Origin: Comamonas sp. GB3 AK4-5
GTDB taxonomy: Bacteria > Pseudomonadota > Gammaproteobacteria > Burkholderiales > Burkholderiaceae_C
Reading direction: 5' to 3'
NCBI RefSeq assembly: GCF_041320665.1
Contig: NZ_CP166730.1
Coordinates: 744,001-808,000 of the forward strand
Length of the DNA: 64,000 nt
Below are positions 44,117 through 51,908 of this stretch, piece by piece. The translations under genes and the position numbers were made by a program. The notes below the pieces were generated by a model. That model was given only the letters and a program-made list of their open reading frames with translations, was not told the DNA's origin and searched no databases. Position 1 is the first letter of the stretch. Each line of letters starts with the position of its first letter.

Positions 44117-44274
44117 GCCCATACAGCGCTTTATGCGTTGTTGCTCGCCCTTGCCGTACGCCTGTACTGTCAGCGGGCGAGGCGCCTAGCCTCAAGCGCT
44201 GTCTGGGCATTGTGGAGTGGTGTTGGGAGTCCGATGGACTGCTGAGGCCCGCTCTGGCATGCCTTGAGATCCGC
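44117..44274 (+). repeat. Intergenic hairpin repeat family 3, copy 2
   Basis: GCCCA-T-ACAGCGCTT pairs with AAGCGCTGT-C-TGGGC, with the same single mismatch position as copy 1 but different arm sequences. The core and downstream part match 25435-25590. It follows the aldehyde dehydrogenase gene. Confidence 0.75.
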
Positions 44275-44276
44275 GT

Positions 44277-44317
44277 AAAAAAACCGCCAGCCCGTTACCG
44301 GGTCTGGCGGTTTTTTT
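44277..44317. terminator. Bidirectional terminator between convergent genes
   Basis: A7 and T7 flank an ACCGCCAG-CCCG / CGGG-CTGGCGGT stem with one bulge. It lies between the aldehyde dehydrogenase (plus) and the FUSC gene (minus) and can serve both. Confidence 0.85.
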
Positions 44318-44333
44318 GTGGGCAGTGGTGTGT

Positions 44334-46313
44334 CTACACCTTGGCGGTTTCGCTGAAGAAACTGGGGTGCAGCGCCAGGTCCTGGGCAGCCAGGCGCAGC
44401 TGCGCGGCCTGCGTTGCGTGTGCGACGTCCAGGCGCTGGGCCACGGCGCGCAGGCTTTGGGCGGCGCGGGTGGGGGAGTCGGGTAGCTGGCCCAGGCGCT
44501 GCAGGCCGTGGTGCAGGCTGCGCGCCAGGCTGTCGCTGTGTTGGCTATCGGCGTGCAGCTGGTGCAGCAAATAGGTGGCCTTGCCCACGCGCAGCGCGGC
44601 CAGGCCGCAGTCGGCGGCGTCTTGCACCTGTTCGGTGCCCACTTTCTCGGCGGTGCGCACCAGGCGCAGCAGGCGGTGGTAGAGGCGGGCTCGCCATACG
44701 CGCAGGTCCTGGGGCTGCATCGGCGCCCGGGCCATGGCCTGCAGCTCGCGGACCATCATGGCGCGCAGGCCTTGCACGCGGCCCTGCACCGTCACCGGCA
44801 GAATAAAGCGGTAGGCCGCCCAACCCGCGAGTGGCCCGGTGATGATGGCCAGGCCCATGGCCAGCGAATGGCCATAGTCCACGACATAGGGGTAATGCGG
44901 CGTGAGCGCCAGCAGCAGCACCATGCAGCAGTCATAACCCGAGAGTATGGTGCGGCGGTGGCTGAACAGCAGGGCCCCGATGAAGATAAAGGGCAGCATC
45001 CCCAGCACCATTTGCAACTGGCTGTGGGCCCAAGGCCAGACCAGCCACTGGCAGGCCAGGGCCACGACCACGCCCATGGCCTGGCCCAGGGCGACATAGC
45101 GCATGGTGAAGGCCGGGTTCTCGAAAGAGGAGAACACCGTGATCATCACCGACAGGCCCAAAAGCATATAGGCGCCGCCACTCCAGCCCGTGGCCACCCA
45201 GACCATGCCCACGGTGAACATGGCGGCAAAGGCCCGCAGCAGGGCGCGGCGGGCGCCCAGCCAGTCGCTGTGCAGCACCACGGGCAGGGCGCGGGCGCGC
45301 TGGTGGGCGGGCAGGGCTTGGTCGCTGGCCGCCAGGCCATGGGCTTGCAAGGCCAGGGCGATATGGGCCAGCAGCTCGGGCGCTGCGCCCCAGCCCTGGC
45401 TGGCGCTGCGGGCCCGGGCCAGCGCCGGCAGCGCGGCCAGCGGGTCGGCCTGGGTTTCCAGTTGGTGGGCGGCCTGCTCCAGCGCCTGGCTCACAGTCTG
45501 GGCCTGCGCCATGTCGAGTTGGGGATGGGGGGCGCCGCCAGCGCTGTCGCGCAACCACATCAGCGTGGAGATCTGCACATTCATCAGCCGGCGCAACGCG
45601 CGCACGGCCTGGCGTGAGCGCTGGGAGCCAGCGGCATGCGGGTCCAGCCCTTCTTCGATCACGGCCATGGCAGAAAGGCGCCGGGCCAGGTCCTGGGGCG
45701 ACAGCGCCGCGCTGCTCTGGGTGGCTGCCGCCAGGTCGCGCAGCAGCCGGGCGCAGAGCTGGCGCACCTGGGTGTTGCCGGGGATTTCGGCCCCGCGCGG
45801 GGTGAACAGCCAGCCCACCAGCAGGGCCGCCGCCACGCCGGTGAGGGCGGTGAACAGCCGGTCCCAGCCCAGGGCAAACACATGCTCGGGGTGGCCGCTG
45901 TCCAGCAGCGCCACCATGGCGGCGGAGTAGCCGGCCAGCATGGTGCCGTAAGAGGCAAAGCTGCGCTGCAGATTGCCCAGGCCGGCGCACAGCCCTATCC
46001 ACAAGGCCAGGCCGGTGACCAGCCAGAACAGCTGGCCGCCGGCCAGCAGCACCAGGCCCACGCCGGCCGCCGTGCCGATGACGGTGCCCGTGGTGCGGAA
46101 AAAGCTTTTCTCCAACAACTGGCCGCGCAGCGGCTGGGAGGCGGCCCACACCGTCATGCCAGCCCATTGCGGGTGCTCCAGCCCCAGGGCCCAGGCGGCC
46201 AGCACGGCCAGGCAGGCCGCCAGCGCGGTGCGTAAGTGAAGGCGCAGCCGCGCGCTGTCAAACCCCCAGCCTGCGGCGCGGGTCAGCAGGCGGTCGTAGG
46301 CGGCCAGGCTCAT
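44334..46313 (-). CDS. FUSC-family (AaeB/YccS-like) membrane transporter
   Basis: The 659-residue protein has two clusters of membrane segments (about residues 30-165 and 355-490) separated by soluble regions, as in FUSC proteins of the aromatic-acid exporter AaeB group. It probably exports aromatic carboxylates or similar toxic compounds. It overlaps the marR-type gene upstream by four bases (ATGA), giving a regulator-exporter operon. An AaeA-type membrane-fusion partner is not present. Confidence 0.83.
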   Translation of the reverse strand: MSLAAYDRLLTRAAGWGFDSARLRLHLRTALAACLAVLAAWALGLEHPQWAGMTVWAASQPLRGQLLEKSFFRTTGTVIGTAAGVGLVLLAGGQLFWLVTGLALWIGLCAGLGNLQRSFASYGTMLAGYSAAMVALLDSGHPEHVFALGWDRLFTALTGVAAALLVGWLFTPRGAEIPGNTQVRQLCARLLRDLAAATQSSAALSPQDLARRLSAMAVIEEGLDPHAAGSQRSRQAVRALRRLMNVQISTLMWLRDSAGGAPHPQLDMAQAQTVSQALEQAAHQLETQADPLAALPALARARSASQGWGAAPELLAHIALALQAHGLAASDQALPAHQRARALPVVLHSDWLGARRALLRAFAAMFTVGMVWVATGWSGGAYMLLGLSVMITVFSSFENPAFTMRYVALGQAMGVVVALACQWLVWPWAHSQLQMVLGMLPFIFIGALLFSHRRTILSGYDCCMVLLLALTPHYPYVVDYGHSLAMGLAIITGPLAGWAAYRFILPVTVQGRVQGLRAMMVRELQAMARAPMQPQDLRVWRARLYHRLLRLVRTAEKVGTEQVQDAADCGLAALRVGKATYLLHQLHADSQHSDSLARSLHHGLQRLGQLPDSPTRAAQSLRAVAQRLDVAHATQAAQLRLAAQDLALHPSFFSETAKV

Positions 46314-46819
46314 GGCTGGGCCTCGGCGGTGGCTTCGCCGCTGCCATCGCTGTCAGCAGTCTTGTCGCTGCCGGCCTGCATCTGCTCCAGTCGGGCGCGG
46401 ATCTTGTTCACCCCGCCCAGCATGGCCTCTACCTCGGCCTCATCCAGGTCTTGCAGCATGGCCAGCTCGGCCTCCAGCATGGTGGCGCGGATGCGGTCCA
46501 CGGCCGCGTGGCCGGCCTCGGTCAGGTAAATGCGTTTGCTGCGGCGGTCTGCGGGGTCGGCGCGGCGCTCTAGCCAGCCCCGGGCTTCCAGAATGTCCAG
46601 CAGCCGCACCAGGCTGGAGCCGTCCAGGCCCACGCGTTCGGCCAGGGCTTTTTGCGTGCTGCCGTCGCCCCAGGCGCGCAGATGCAGCAGCGGCGTCCAG
46701 GTGGCATCGGTCAGGCCGCTGGCGGCCAGTTGTTCCTCGACCTGGCGGCGCCATTGGCGCACCAGCGTCACCATCAAAAAGCCCAGGCGTTCTCGGGCGG
46801 GAGATTCGGCAAATGACAT
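46310..46819 (-). CDS. MarR-family transcriptional regulator of the FUSC exporter
   Basis: This 169-residue protein has the MarR winged-helix fold: LTDATWTPLLHLRAWG, TQKALAERVGLDGSSLVRLLD as recognition region, and the wing RRADPADRRSKRIYLTEAG. It heads a two-gene operon with the exporter. A perfect 8-bp inverted repeat 26 bases upstream of its start is the likely operator, so autoregulation relieved by an aromatic ligand is expected. Confidence 0.9.
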   Translation of the reverse strand: MSFAESPARERLGFLMVTLVRQWRRQVEEQLAASGLTDATWTPLLHLRAWGDGSTQKALAERVGLDGSSLVRLLDILEARGWLERRADPADRRSKRIYLTEAGHAAVDRIRATMLEAELAMLQDLDEAEVEAMLGGVNKIRARLEQMQAGSDKTADSDGSGEATAEAQP

Positions 46820-46844
46820 GCTGGGGATTTTAGTTGCATTGCAA

Positions 46845-46865
46845 TTAATTTGTATTGCAAATTAA
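46845..46865. promoter_or_regulatory. MarR operator candidate
   Basis: TTAATTTG and CAAATTAA form perfect 8-bp arms around TATTG, with further TTGCAAT-type half sites on both sides (46834-46876). It lies immediately upstream of the marR-type gene. Confidence 0.65.
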
Positions 46866-47030
46866 TTTAAGTGCAATCTTCTATGCGACCATGGCCGCTG
46901 TCTGCAGGCATCCAGACAGGCATGAAATCCACCTAAAAAGCAGACGTGGTCAGCAGAGACTGCTATGGCTTCAGAAGCGGTGCTCGCCTGTGGGCAACGC
47001 GCCATGGACTGGTTTTGGGGTCTTGGGTTT

Positions 47031-47057
47031 ATCGCTATTCAATAATTGAATAGCGAT
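47031..47057. promoter_or_regulatory. ModE-like operator overlapping the TonB receptor promoter
   Basis: ATCGCTATTCAAT and ATTGAATAGCGAT are perfect 13-bp inverted arms around a single A. The outer ATCGCTAT...ATAGCGAT half sites and the 27-base span resemble ModE (molybdate-repressor) boxes as I remember them. A -10-like TAGAAT (47061-47066) lies 17 bases from TTCAAT (47038-47043) inside the palindrome, so a bound protein would block the promoter. The rest of the gap 46866-47136 shows nothing else. Confidence 0.65.
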
Positions 47058-47136
47058 GGCTAGAATCGCCGCTCTTACGCTTTTTCACAAATTCCCTGCT
47101 GCACGGCCGTGCAGTGCGGGCTGATTTCTCTTTTGC

Positions 47137-49185
47137 ATGTCTTCACACCACCACGCTGATTCTTCGCGCCTTTCGCTTCCCGGTTTCCGGCTCCGCAGCC
47201 CTTGGCTGTGGGCGGCATTGGCTTTGTCCCCCATGGCTGCGCTGGCGCAGACCGTTCCGGCCGCAGAAACCGGCAGCCAGACCTTCACGCTGGGCACGGT
47301 GGAAGTCAGCGGCCAGCGCCAGGCAGACCAGGGTGCTGGCGATGCACAGCGGGTGGACAGCGCCGAAATGGCGCAGGCCAACGCCAACACCGTGGCCGAC
47401 GCGGTGCGACAGATGCCCGGCATCAATCTGTCGCGCAACAACCGCAACGAAGAAACCATCAACGTGCGCGGTTTTGACTCGCGCCAGGTGCCCATTTATG
47501 TGGACGGCATTCCCCTGTATGTGCCCTATGACGGCTATGTGGACCTGGGGCGCTTTACCACCTTTGACTTGGCCGAGATCAATGTGGCCAAGGCCGGCGC
47601 CTCGCTGCTGTACGGCCCCAACACCCTGGGTGGCGCGGTGAATCTGGTGACGCGCAAGCCGGTCAAGGCCTTTGAGGGCGATGCCCGCATCGGCTTTGGC
47701 TCGGGCAAGGAGCGCAAGGCCGCCGTCAACCTGGGCGGCAATCTGGGAAGCTGGTATTACCAGCTGGGCGCTTCCTATCTGGATGCCGACAACTTCCCCC
47801 TGCCCAAGGGCTTCAAGGACTTCAAGGCCAAGCCTTCCGACACCGGCAACCACCGTGAGAACGCCTATCGCACCGACAAGCGCTTGTCGTTCAAGGTCGG
47901 CCTGACGCCCAATGCCACCGATGAATACGCTCTGGGCTATGTGCGCCAGGAAGGCGAAAAGGGCAACCCGGTCTACACCGGCACCTCCACAGGGAAGAAC
48001 GCCGCACGCTACTGGCGCTGGCCGTATTGGGACAAGGACAGCATCTATTTCCTGAGCACCACGCGCATTGGCAGCAGCAATGTGCTCAAGACCCGGCTGT
48101 ACCACGACACCTACAAAAACGGCCTGGACATGTACAAGGACGGCAGCTATGCGCAGCATGATCCGACCAGCAGCTACAAGGACGTGAGCCAGGGCGGCAG
48201 CGTGGAATGGGCCAACTACAGCCTGCCGGGCCATGAGCTGCGCTTTGCGCTGCACTACAAACAGGATGAGCACACCGACGCGGCCTCGGGCAAAGACCCT
48301 GAAAAGCACTACCGCGATGTGACCACCTCGCTGGTGGCGGAAGACCGTATCCAGTTGGGTGAGCGCTGGAATCTGACGCTGGGCCTGAGTCATGAAAAGC
48401 GCAAGGCCAAGGAAGTCTATTTCTGGAGCGCCGGTTCGACCGACGCCACCAATGGCCTGGCCAAGCTGAGCTATGCGCTGACACCGGCGGGCGATGAGAT
48501 CTACGCCATTGCCTCGCACAAGACGCGCTTCCCCACCATCAAGGACCGCTACTCCGCCCGCATGGGCCGTGCGCTGCCCAACCCCGACCTCAAGGCTGAA
48601 GTCGCCAACCACCTGGAGTTGGGTGTGAGCGGTGCACCCTGGCAAGGTGGCAAGGGCCAGGCTGCGGTGTTCTACAGCCGGGTGAACAACCAGATCCAGA
48701 CCATGACGGTGGATTCCACGGCCTGCGGCGGCACCACCTGCGACCAGGCACAGAACGTGGGCAAGACCCGCAACTGGGGTCTGGAGCTGTCGCTGGCGCA
48801 AAAGCTGTCGGCACAGTGGAGCGCCAGCGCTGGCTACACCTATCTGAACCGCACCAACCTCAGCGACCGCAGCATCACGCTGACCGACACACCGCGCCAG
48901 CGTGTGTTTGCTTCGCTGCAATGGAACCCGCATGCCCAGTGGCAGCTGCGCACCGAGCTGGAGGCCGAGCAGGGCCGCAAGGTGCCGCTGGCCGCCAGCG
49001 GCCAGTCTTCGGTCTACCAGATGGCAGGCTACGGCGTGCTCAATCTGCGCGCCCGCTATCTGCCGCGTCCCGACACCACCCTGGACTTTGGTGTGGCCAA
49101 CGTGGGAGACAAGTGGTATGAGCTGGCCGACGGCCTGCCCATGCCCGGCCGTACGCTGTACGTGAACCTGGGCTACCGCTTCTGA
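47137..49185 (+). CDS. TonB-dependent outer-membrane receptor
   Basis: The 682-residue protein has a signal peptide ending AALAQ, a plug domain from about residue 50 to 175 (VADAVRQMPGINLSRNN, INVRGFDSRQVPIYVDGIPL, SLLYGPNTLGGAVNLVTRKP), and a 22-strand barrel ending NLGYRF. Such receptors import scarce chelates through the outer membrane with TonB energy. It heads a gene set with a TupA-like lipoprotein, DUF2478 and a FecBCD-type importer, behind a ModE-like site, so a molybdenum or tungsten compound is the suspected cargo. Its stop codon overlaps the next start by one base. Siderophore, heme or cobalamin transport cannot be excluded by sequence alone. Confidence 0.9.
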   Translation: MSSHHHADSSRLSLPGFRLRSPWLWAALALSPMAALAQTVPAAETGSQTFTLGTVEVSGQRQADQGAGDAQRVDSAEMAQANANTVADAVRQMPGINLSRNNRNEETINVRGFDSRQVPIYVDGIPLYVPYDGYVDLGRFTTFDLAEINVAKAGASLLYGPNTLGGAVNLVTRKPVKAFEGDARIGFGSGKERKAAVNLGGNLGSWYYQLGASYLDADNFPLPKGFKDFKAKPSDTGNHRENAYRTDKRLSFKVGLTPNATDEYALGYVRQEGEKGNPVYTGTSTGKNAARYWRWPYWDKDSIYFLSTTRIGSSNVLKTRLYHDTYKNGLDMYKDGSYAQHDPTSSYKDVSQGGSVEWANYSLPGHELRFALHYKQDEHTDAASGKDPEKHYRDVTTSLVAEDRIQLGERWNLTLGLSHEKRKAKEVYFWSAGSTDATNGLAKLSYALTPAGDEIYAIASHKTRFPTIKDRYSARMGRALPNPDLKAEVANHLELGVSGAPWQGGKGQAAVFYSRVNNQIQTMTVDSTACGGTTCDQAQNVGKTRNWGLELSLAQKLSAQWSASAGYTYLNRTNLSDRSITLTDTPRQRVFASLQWNPHAQWQLRTELEAEQGRKVPLAASGQSSVYQMAGYGVLNLRARYLPRPDTTLDFGVANVGDKWYELADGLPMPGRTLYVNLGYRF

Positions 49186-50066
49186 TGGAGCAGCTTCTGA
49201 ACCGTCGCCAGTGGCTTCAGCACAGTGCTGCAGCCGGTGCCGCGCTGGGTCTGGGTGGCTGCGCTTCCATGGGCCAGCCACCCACCACCCCCGGTGTTCA
49301 GGTGGCTGCCGTGGGCGGCCTGGTGCTGTGTGGCGTGTGGCCGCGCGTGGCCGAGGCCGCCAGCCAGGCTCTGGCCCTGCCGGTGACCACGGTGGCTGCC
49401 GCGCCCAAGGAGGGCGTGGTGCCTGCCTTTGCGCGTGGTGATGCGCAGATGCTGCTGATCCACGCCAGCGACGAAGCCATGGCGCTGGAAGCCGCAGGCC
49501 TGGCCGGTCCGGCCCGCGTCTGGGGCTGGAACGAGCATGTGATTGCCGGCCCCGCTGCCGACCCCGTGGGCGTGCGCCAGGCTGCCAGCGGCACCGATGC
49601 GCTGCGCCGCATTGCGCGGGCCCAGGCCCCTTTTATTGCGCTGCGCGACCCCGGCAGCTACACGGTGGTGCAGCGTTTGTGGCGGCGCGGCGGTGTGCGG
49701 CCCGATGCCCGCTGGCTGCGCGTGGACACCGGGCCCCAGCCTCAGGCCGTGCTGCAACTGGCGGCCGAGCTGCAGGCCTATGCCGTGGTGGGCCATATCC
49801 CGCTGCACTTTGGCAAGATGAGCGGGCCGGGCATTGAGCTGTTGCTGCACGGTGACCCGTTGATGCGCCGTCCCTATGTGCTGCTGACCCCCGGCCCCAA
49901 GCACCCCGCCACGCGGACTCAGCGCCAGGCCGTGCAGGAGCTGGCAGACTATCTGCTGGGCCCCGCCGGCCAACAGGCCTTGGCGGATGCCAATGTCGCC
50001 ACGGCCGGCCCCTGGGTGTTTGCGCGCGAGAGCGTGCCGGCCGGCTTGAACACCGGCGCCGATTGA
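49185..50066 (+). CDS. Tat-type lipoprotein related to tungstate-binding TupA
   Basis: The 293-residue protein begins with a twin-arginine signal (NRRQWLQ) and a lipobox LGGC (Cys near residue 26), so it should be folded before export and then lipid-anchored. The body follows the TupA-type solute-binding layout: ARGDAQMLLIHASDE, EHVIAGPAADPVGVRQA, a QAPFIALRDPGS segment, GDPLMRRPY and LLGPAGQQALA. The Thr/Ser-rich N-terminal oxyanion loop of TupA is not visible (GGLVLCGVWPRV instead). No tupB/tupC permease genes follow, so it may act as a sensor or hand-over protein. It overlaps the receptor gene by one base. Confidence 0.72.
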   Translation: MEQLLNRRQWLQHSAAAGAALGLGGCASMGQPPTTPGVQVAAVGGLVLCGVWPRVAEAASQALALPVTTVAAAPKEGVVPAFARGDAQMLLIHASDEAMALEAAGLAGPARVWGWNEHVIAGPAADPVGVRQAASGTDALRRIARAQAPFIALRDPGSYTVVQRLWRRGGVRPDARWLRVDTGPQPQAVLQLAAELQAYAVVGHIPLHFGKMSGPGIELLLHGDPLMRRPYVLLTPGPKHPATRTQRQAVQELADYLLGPAGQQALADANVATAGPWVFARESVPAGLNTGAD

Positions 50067-50091
50067 TACGGCGTTGTCTTCAATCGTCAAA

Positions 50092-50144
50092 CGTTGTTGG
50101 GTCGCCTTGTCGTGCTACAGCACTGCCTGCGGCTCCCCGCCTAG
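50092..50144 (+). repeat. Intergenic repeat family 3, short copy
   Basis: CGTTGTTGG-GTCGCCTTG...CTGCCTGCGG...CCCCGCCTAG matches the core of the copies at 25435 and 44117, but the long outer arms are absent. It lies in the 115-base gap before the DUF2478 gene. Confidence 0.5.
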
Positions 50145-50181
50145 TTATCCCATTGAATGCAAAACCGTATGAGTGCATTGC

Positions 50182-50751
50182 ATGACCGCTTCTTCCGTTT
50201 CTCTTGATGATGCCGCGCTGCCGCTGGCCGCGCTGCTCCACGCCGATGACTGCCACGATATGGACGCGCTGCTGGAGCGCGTGGCCCGGCGCCTGATGGC
50301 GGCTGGCTGGCAGGTGGGCGGCCTGGTGTTTCGCATGGACCACTATGCCAATGGCAACAAGCGCATGCGCTTGTTTGACCTGCGCAGCGATGCCGAGTTT
50401 GAGCTCTCGCAAGACCTGGGGGCATCTTCCGATGCCTGCAGCCTCAACCCCCAGGCCATTGCCCAGGCCAGCGCCGTGCTGCGCAAGGCCTTGGCAGACC
50501 GGGTGCAGCTGATGCTGGTCAACCGCTTTGGCCAGGTTGAGGCTTTGGGCGGTGGCTTTGCCCAGGAGTTTGCGGCCTGTGTGGAAGCCGGCCTGCCCGT
50601 GCTCACCGCCGTGGCCCAGCGCCATGCCAGCGAGTGGCAACGCTTTACCGGCGGAGCGCATTGCACGCTGGCGGGCGATGAAGAGGCCGTGCATGCCTGG
50701 TGTGTGCAGCAGCTGCAAGCCCAAAAGCAGTTACCAAAGGCCACACGGTGA
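50182..50751 (+). CDS. DUF2478 protein, linked to molybdenum transport operons
   Basis: This 189-residue soluble protein fits DUF2478, a family described from molybdenum-transport operons and of unknown biochemistry. It has LLERVARRLMAAGWQVGGLVF near the N terminus, LMLVNRFGQVEALGGGF in the middle and a C-terminal part with GLPVLTAV. A GTG nine bases upstream is an alternative start; no clear ribosome binding site favours either. Its stop codon overlaps the GTG start of the next gene by four bases. Its presence is one of three independent hints that this cluster handles molybdate or tungstate. Confidence 0.72.
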   Translation: MTASSVSLDDAALPLAALLHADDCHDMDALLERVARRLMAAGWQVGGLVFRMDHYANGNKRMRLFDLRSDAEFELSQDLGASSDACSLNPQAIAQASAVLRKALADRVQLMLVNRFGQVEALGGGFAQEFAACVEAGLPVLTAVAQRHASEWQRFTGGAHCTLAGDEEAVHAWCVQQLQAQKQLPKATR

Positions 50752-51809
50752 AGCCCCAGCTCACGCGCCGCCATCTGTTGGGCGGTCTGGCGGCCTGGGG
50801 CGCTGCGGCGGCTTGGCCGCTGCAGGCCGCTACGCCTGCAGCGGCCCACACCATTGCCGCCCGCTTTGGCCAGCTGCCTGCCGCCCCCCAGCGCGTGTTT
50901 GCCGCCGGGCCTCCGGCCGGGGTGCTGGTGGCCGCGCTGGCGCCGCAGCAGCTGATGGGCTGGCCCATGCAGCTGTCCGATGTGGCGCGCAGCTATCTGG
51001 GGCCGCAGTTGCGCGCCCTGCCGCATTTGGGGCGGCTGTCTGGCCGGGGCAGCACCATGCCGCTGGAAGCCTTGCTGGCGCTGCAACCCTCGCTGGTGCT
51101 GGATGCCGGCACGGCCGATGCCACCTATGTCTCGGCCACCGAGCGCCTGGCACGCCAGACCGGCCTGCCCTGCGTGCTGGTGCAGGGCAGTCTGCCCGAT
51201 CATGCCCGCCAGCTGCGCGAGGTGGGTGCGCTCTTGGGCGTGGTCGCACGCGGCGAAGTTCTGGCCCAGTACGCCGATGCCATGGCCGCCCTGGTGGCCC
51301 AGGTGGTGGGCAGCCTGCCCATGGCCCAACGCCCACGGGTCTATCTGGGCCGCAGCGCCAATGGCCTGGAGACCGGCCTGGCCGGCTCCATCAATGTGGA
51401 AGTGATCGAGTTTGCCGGTGGCCGCAATGTGGCGGCCGCTGCCGGGCGCGGCGGGCTGACGCGGGTGTCCATGGAGCAGATGCTGGCCTGGGACCCGGAG
51501 GTGATCCTCACCCAGGAGCCGGCCTTTGCCGAACTGTTGCGGCGTGACCCGTTGTGGCGCGGCATCAGCGCCGTGCGCAGCGGCCGCATCCACCTGGCGC
51601 CCATGCTGCCCTTTGGCTGGCTGGACGGGCCGCCCAGCGTCAACCGATTGATCGGTGTGCGCTGGCTGCTGGAAAAGCTGCACCCCGGCCATGCCGCGCT
51701 GCGTGGCCTGCCGCCGCTGGCCCAGGCCGTGCGCGAGTTCTACGCCCTGTTCTATGGCGCCCAGCTCTCCGATGCGCAGGTGCAGAACCTGCTGGGCATT
51801 GCGCGCTGA
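50748..51809 (+). CDS. Periplasmic binding protein of a FecB/BtuF/MolA-type ABC importer
   Basis: The 353-residue protein has a twin-arginine signal peptide (TRRHLLGG) and the two-lobed TroA/BtuF-like fold: RVFAAGPPAGVLVAAL, GRGSTMPLEALLALQPSLVLD, and the C-terminal MLAWDPEVILTQ and GRIHLAP segments. It should deliver a metal chelate, cobalamin or oxyanion to the permease that follows. The GTG at 50748 overlaps the DUF2478 stop. The context (DUF2478, TupA-like protein, ModE-like site) favours a MolA-like role over siderophore binding. Confidence 0.83.
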   Translation: MKPQLTRRHLLGGLAAWGAAAAWPLQAATPAAAHTIAARFGQLPAAPQRVFAAGPPAGVLVAALAPQQLMGWPMQLSDVARSYLGPQLRALPHLGRLSGRGSTMPLEALLALQPSLVLDAGTADATYVSATERLARQTGLPCVLVQGSLPDHARQLREVGALLGVVARGEVLAQYADAMAALVAQVVGSLPMAQRPRVYLGRSANGLETGLAGSINVEVIEFAGGRNVAAAAGRGGLTRVSMEQMLAWDPEVILTQEPAFAELLRRDPLWRGISAVRSGRIHLAPMLPFGWLDGPPSVNRLIGVRWLLEKLHPGHAALRGLPPLAQAVREFYALFYGAQLSDAQVQNLLGIAR

Positions 51810-51840
51810 GGCCTTTCAATACCTGCCTTTCAACATCTCG

Positions 51841-51869
51841 CAGGCCGCTATGGATGGCATAGCGGCCTG
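51841..51869. repeat. Perfect 12-bp hairpin between binding-protein and permease genes
   Basis: CAGGCCGCTATG and CATAGCGGCCTG flank GATGG. No T-run follows, so it is probably an mRNA-stability or attenuation hairpin that could lower expression of the downstream membrane genes. Confidence 0.6.
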
Positions 51870-51908
51870 TGCATATCCTCCATGGCTTTTGCGCTGAATT
51901 GAATTTGA

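Noticed and set aside
47143..49281. 712-codon minus-strand frame opposite the TonB receptor
   Set aside because: It is a shadow of a strongly supported plus-strand gene and lacks any family motif.
51847..51863. CGCTAT/ATAGCG in the intergenic hairpin as a second ModE site
   Set aside because: The half sites are 7 bases apart instead of 11 as in the site at 47031. The 12-bp GC-rich arms look like an RNA hairpin, so I kept it as a structural feature only.
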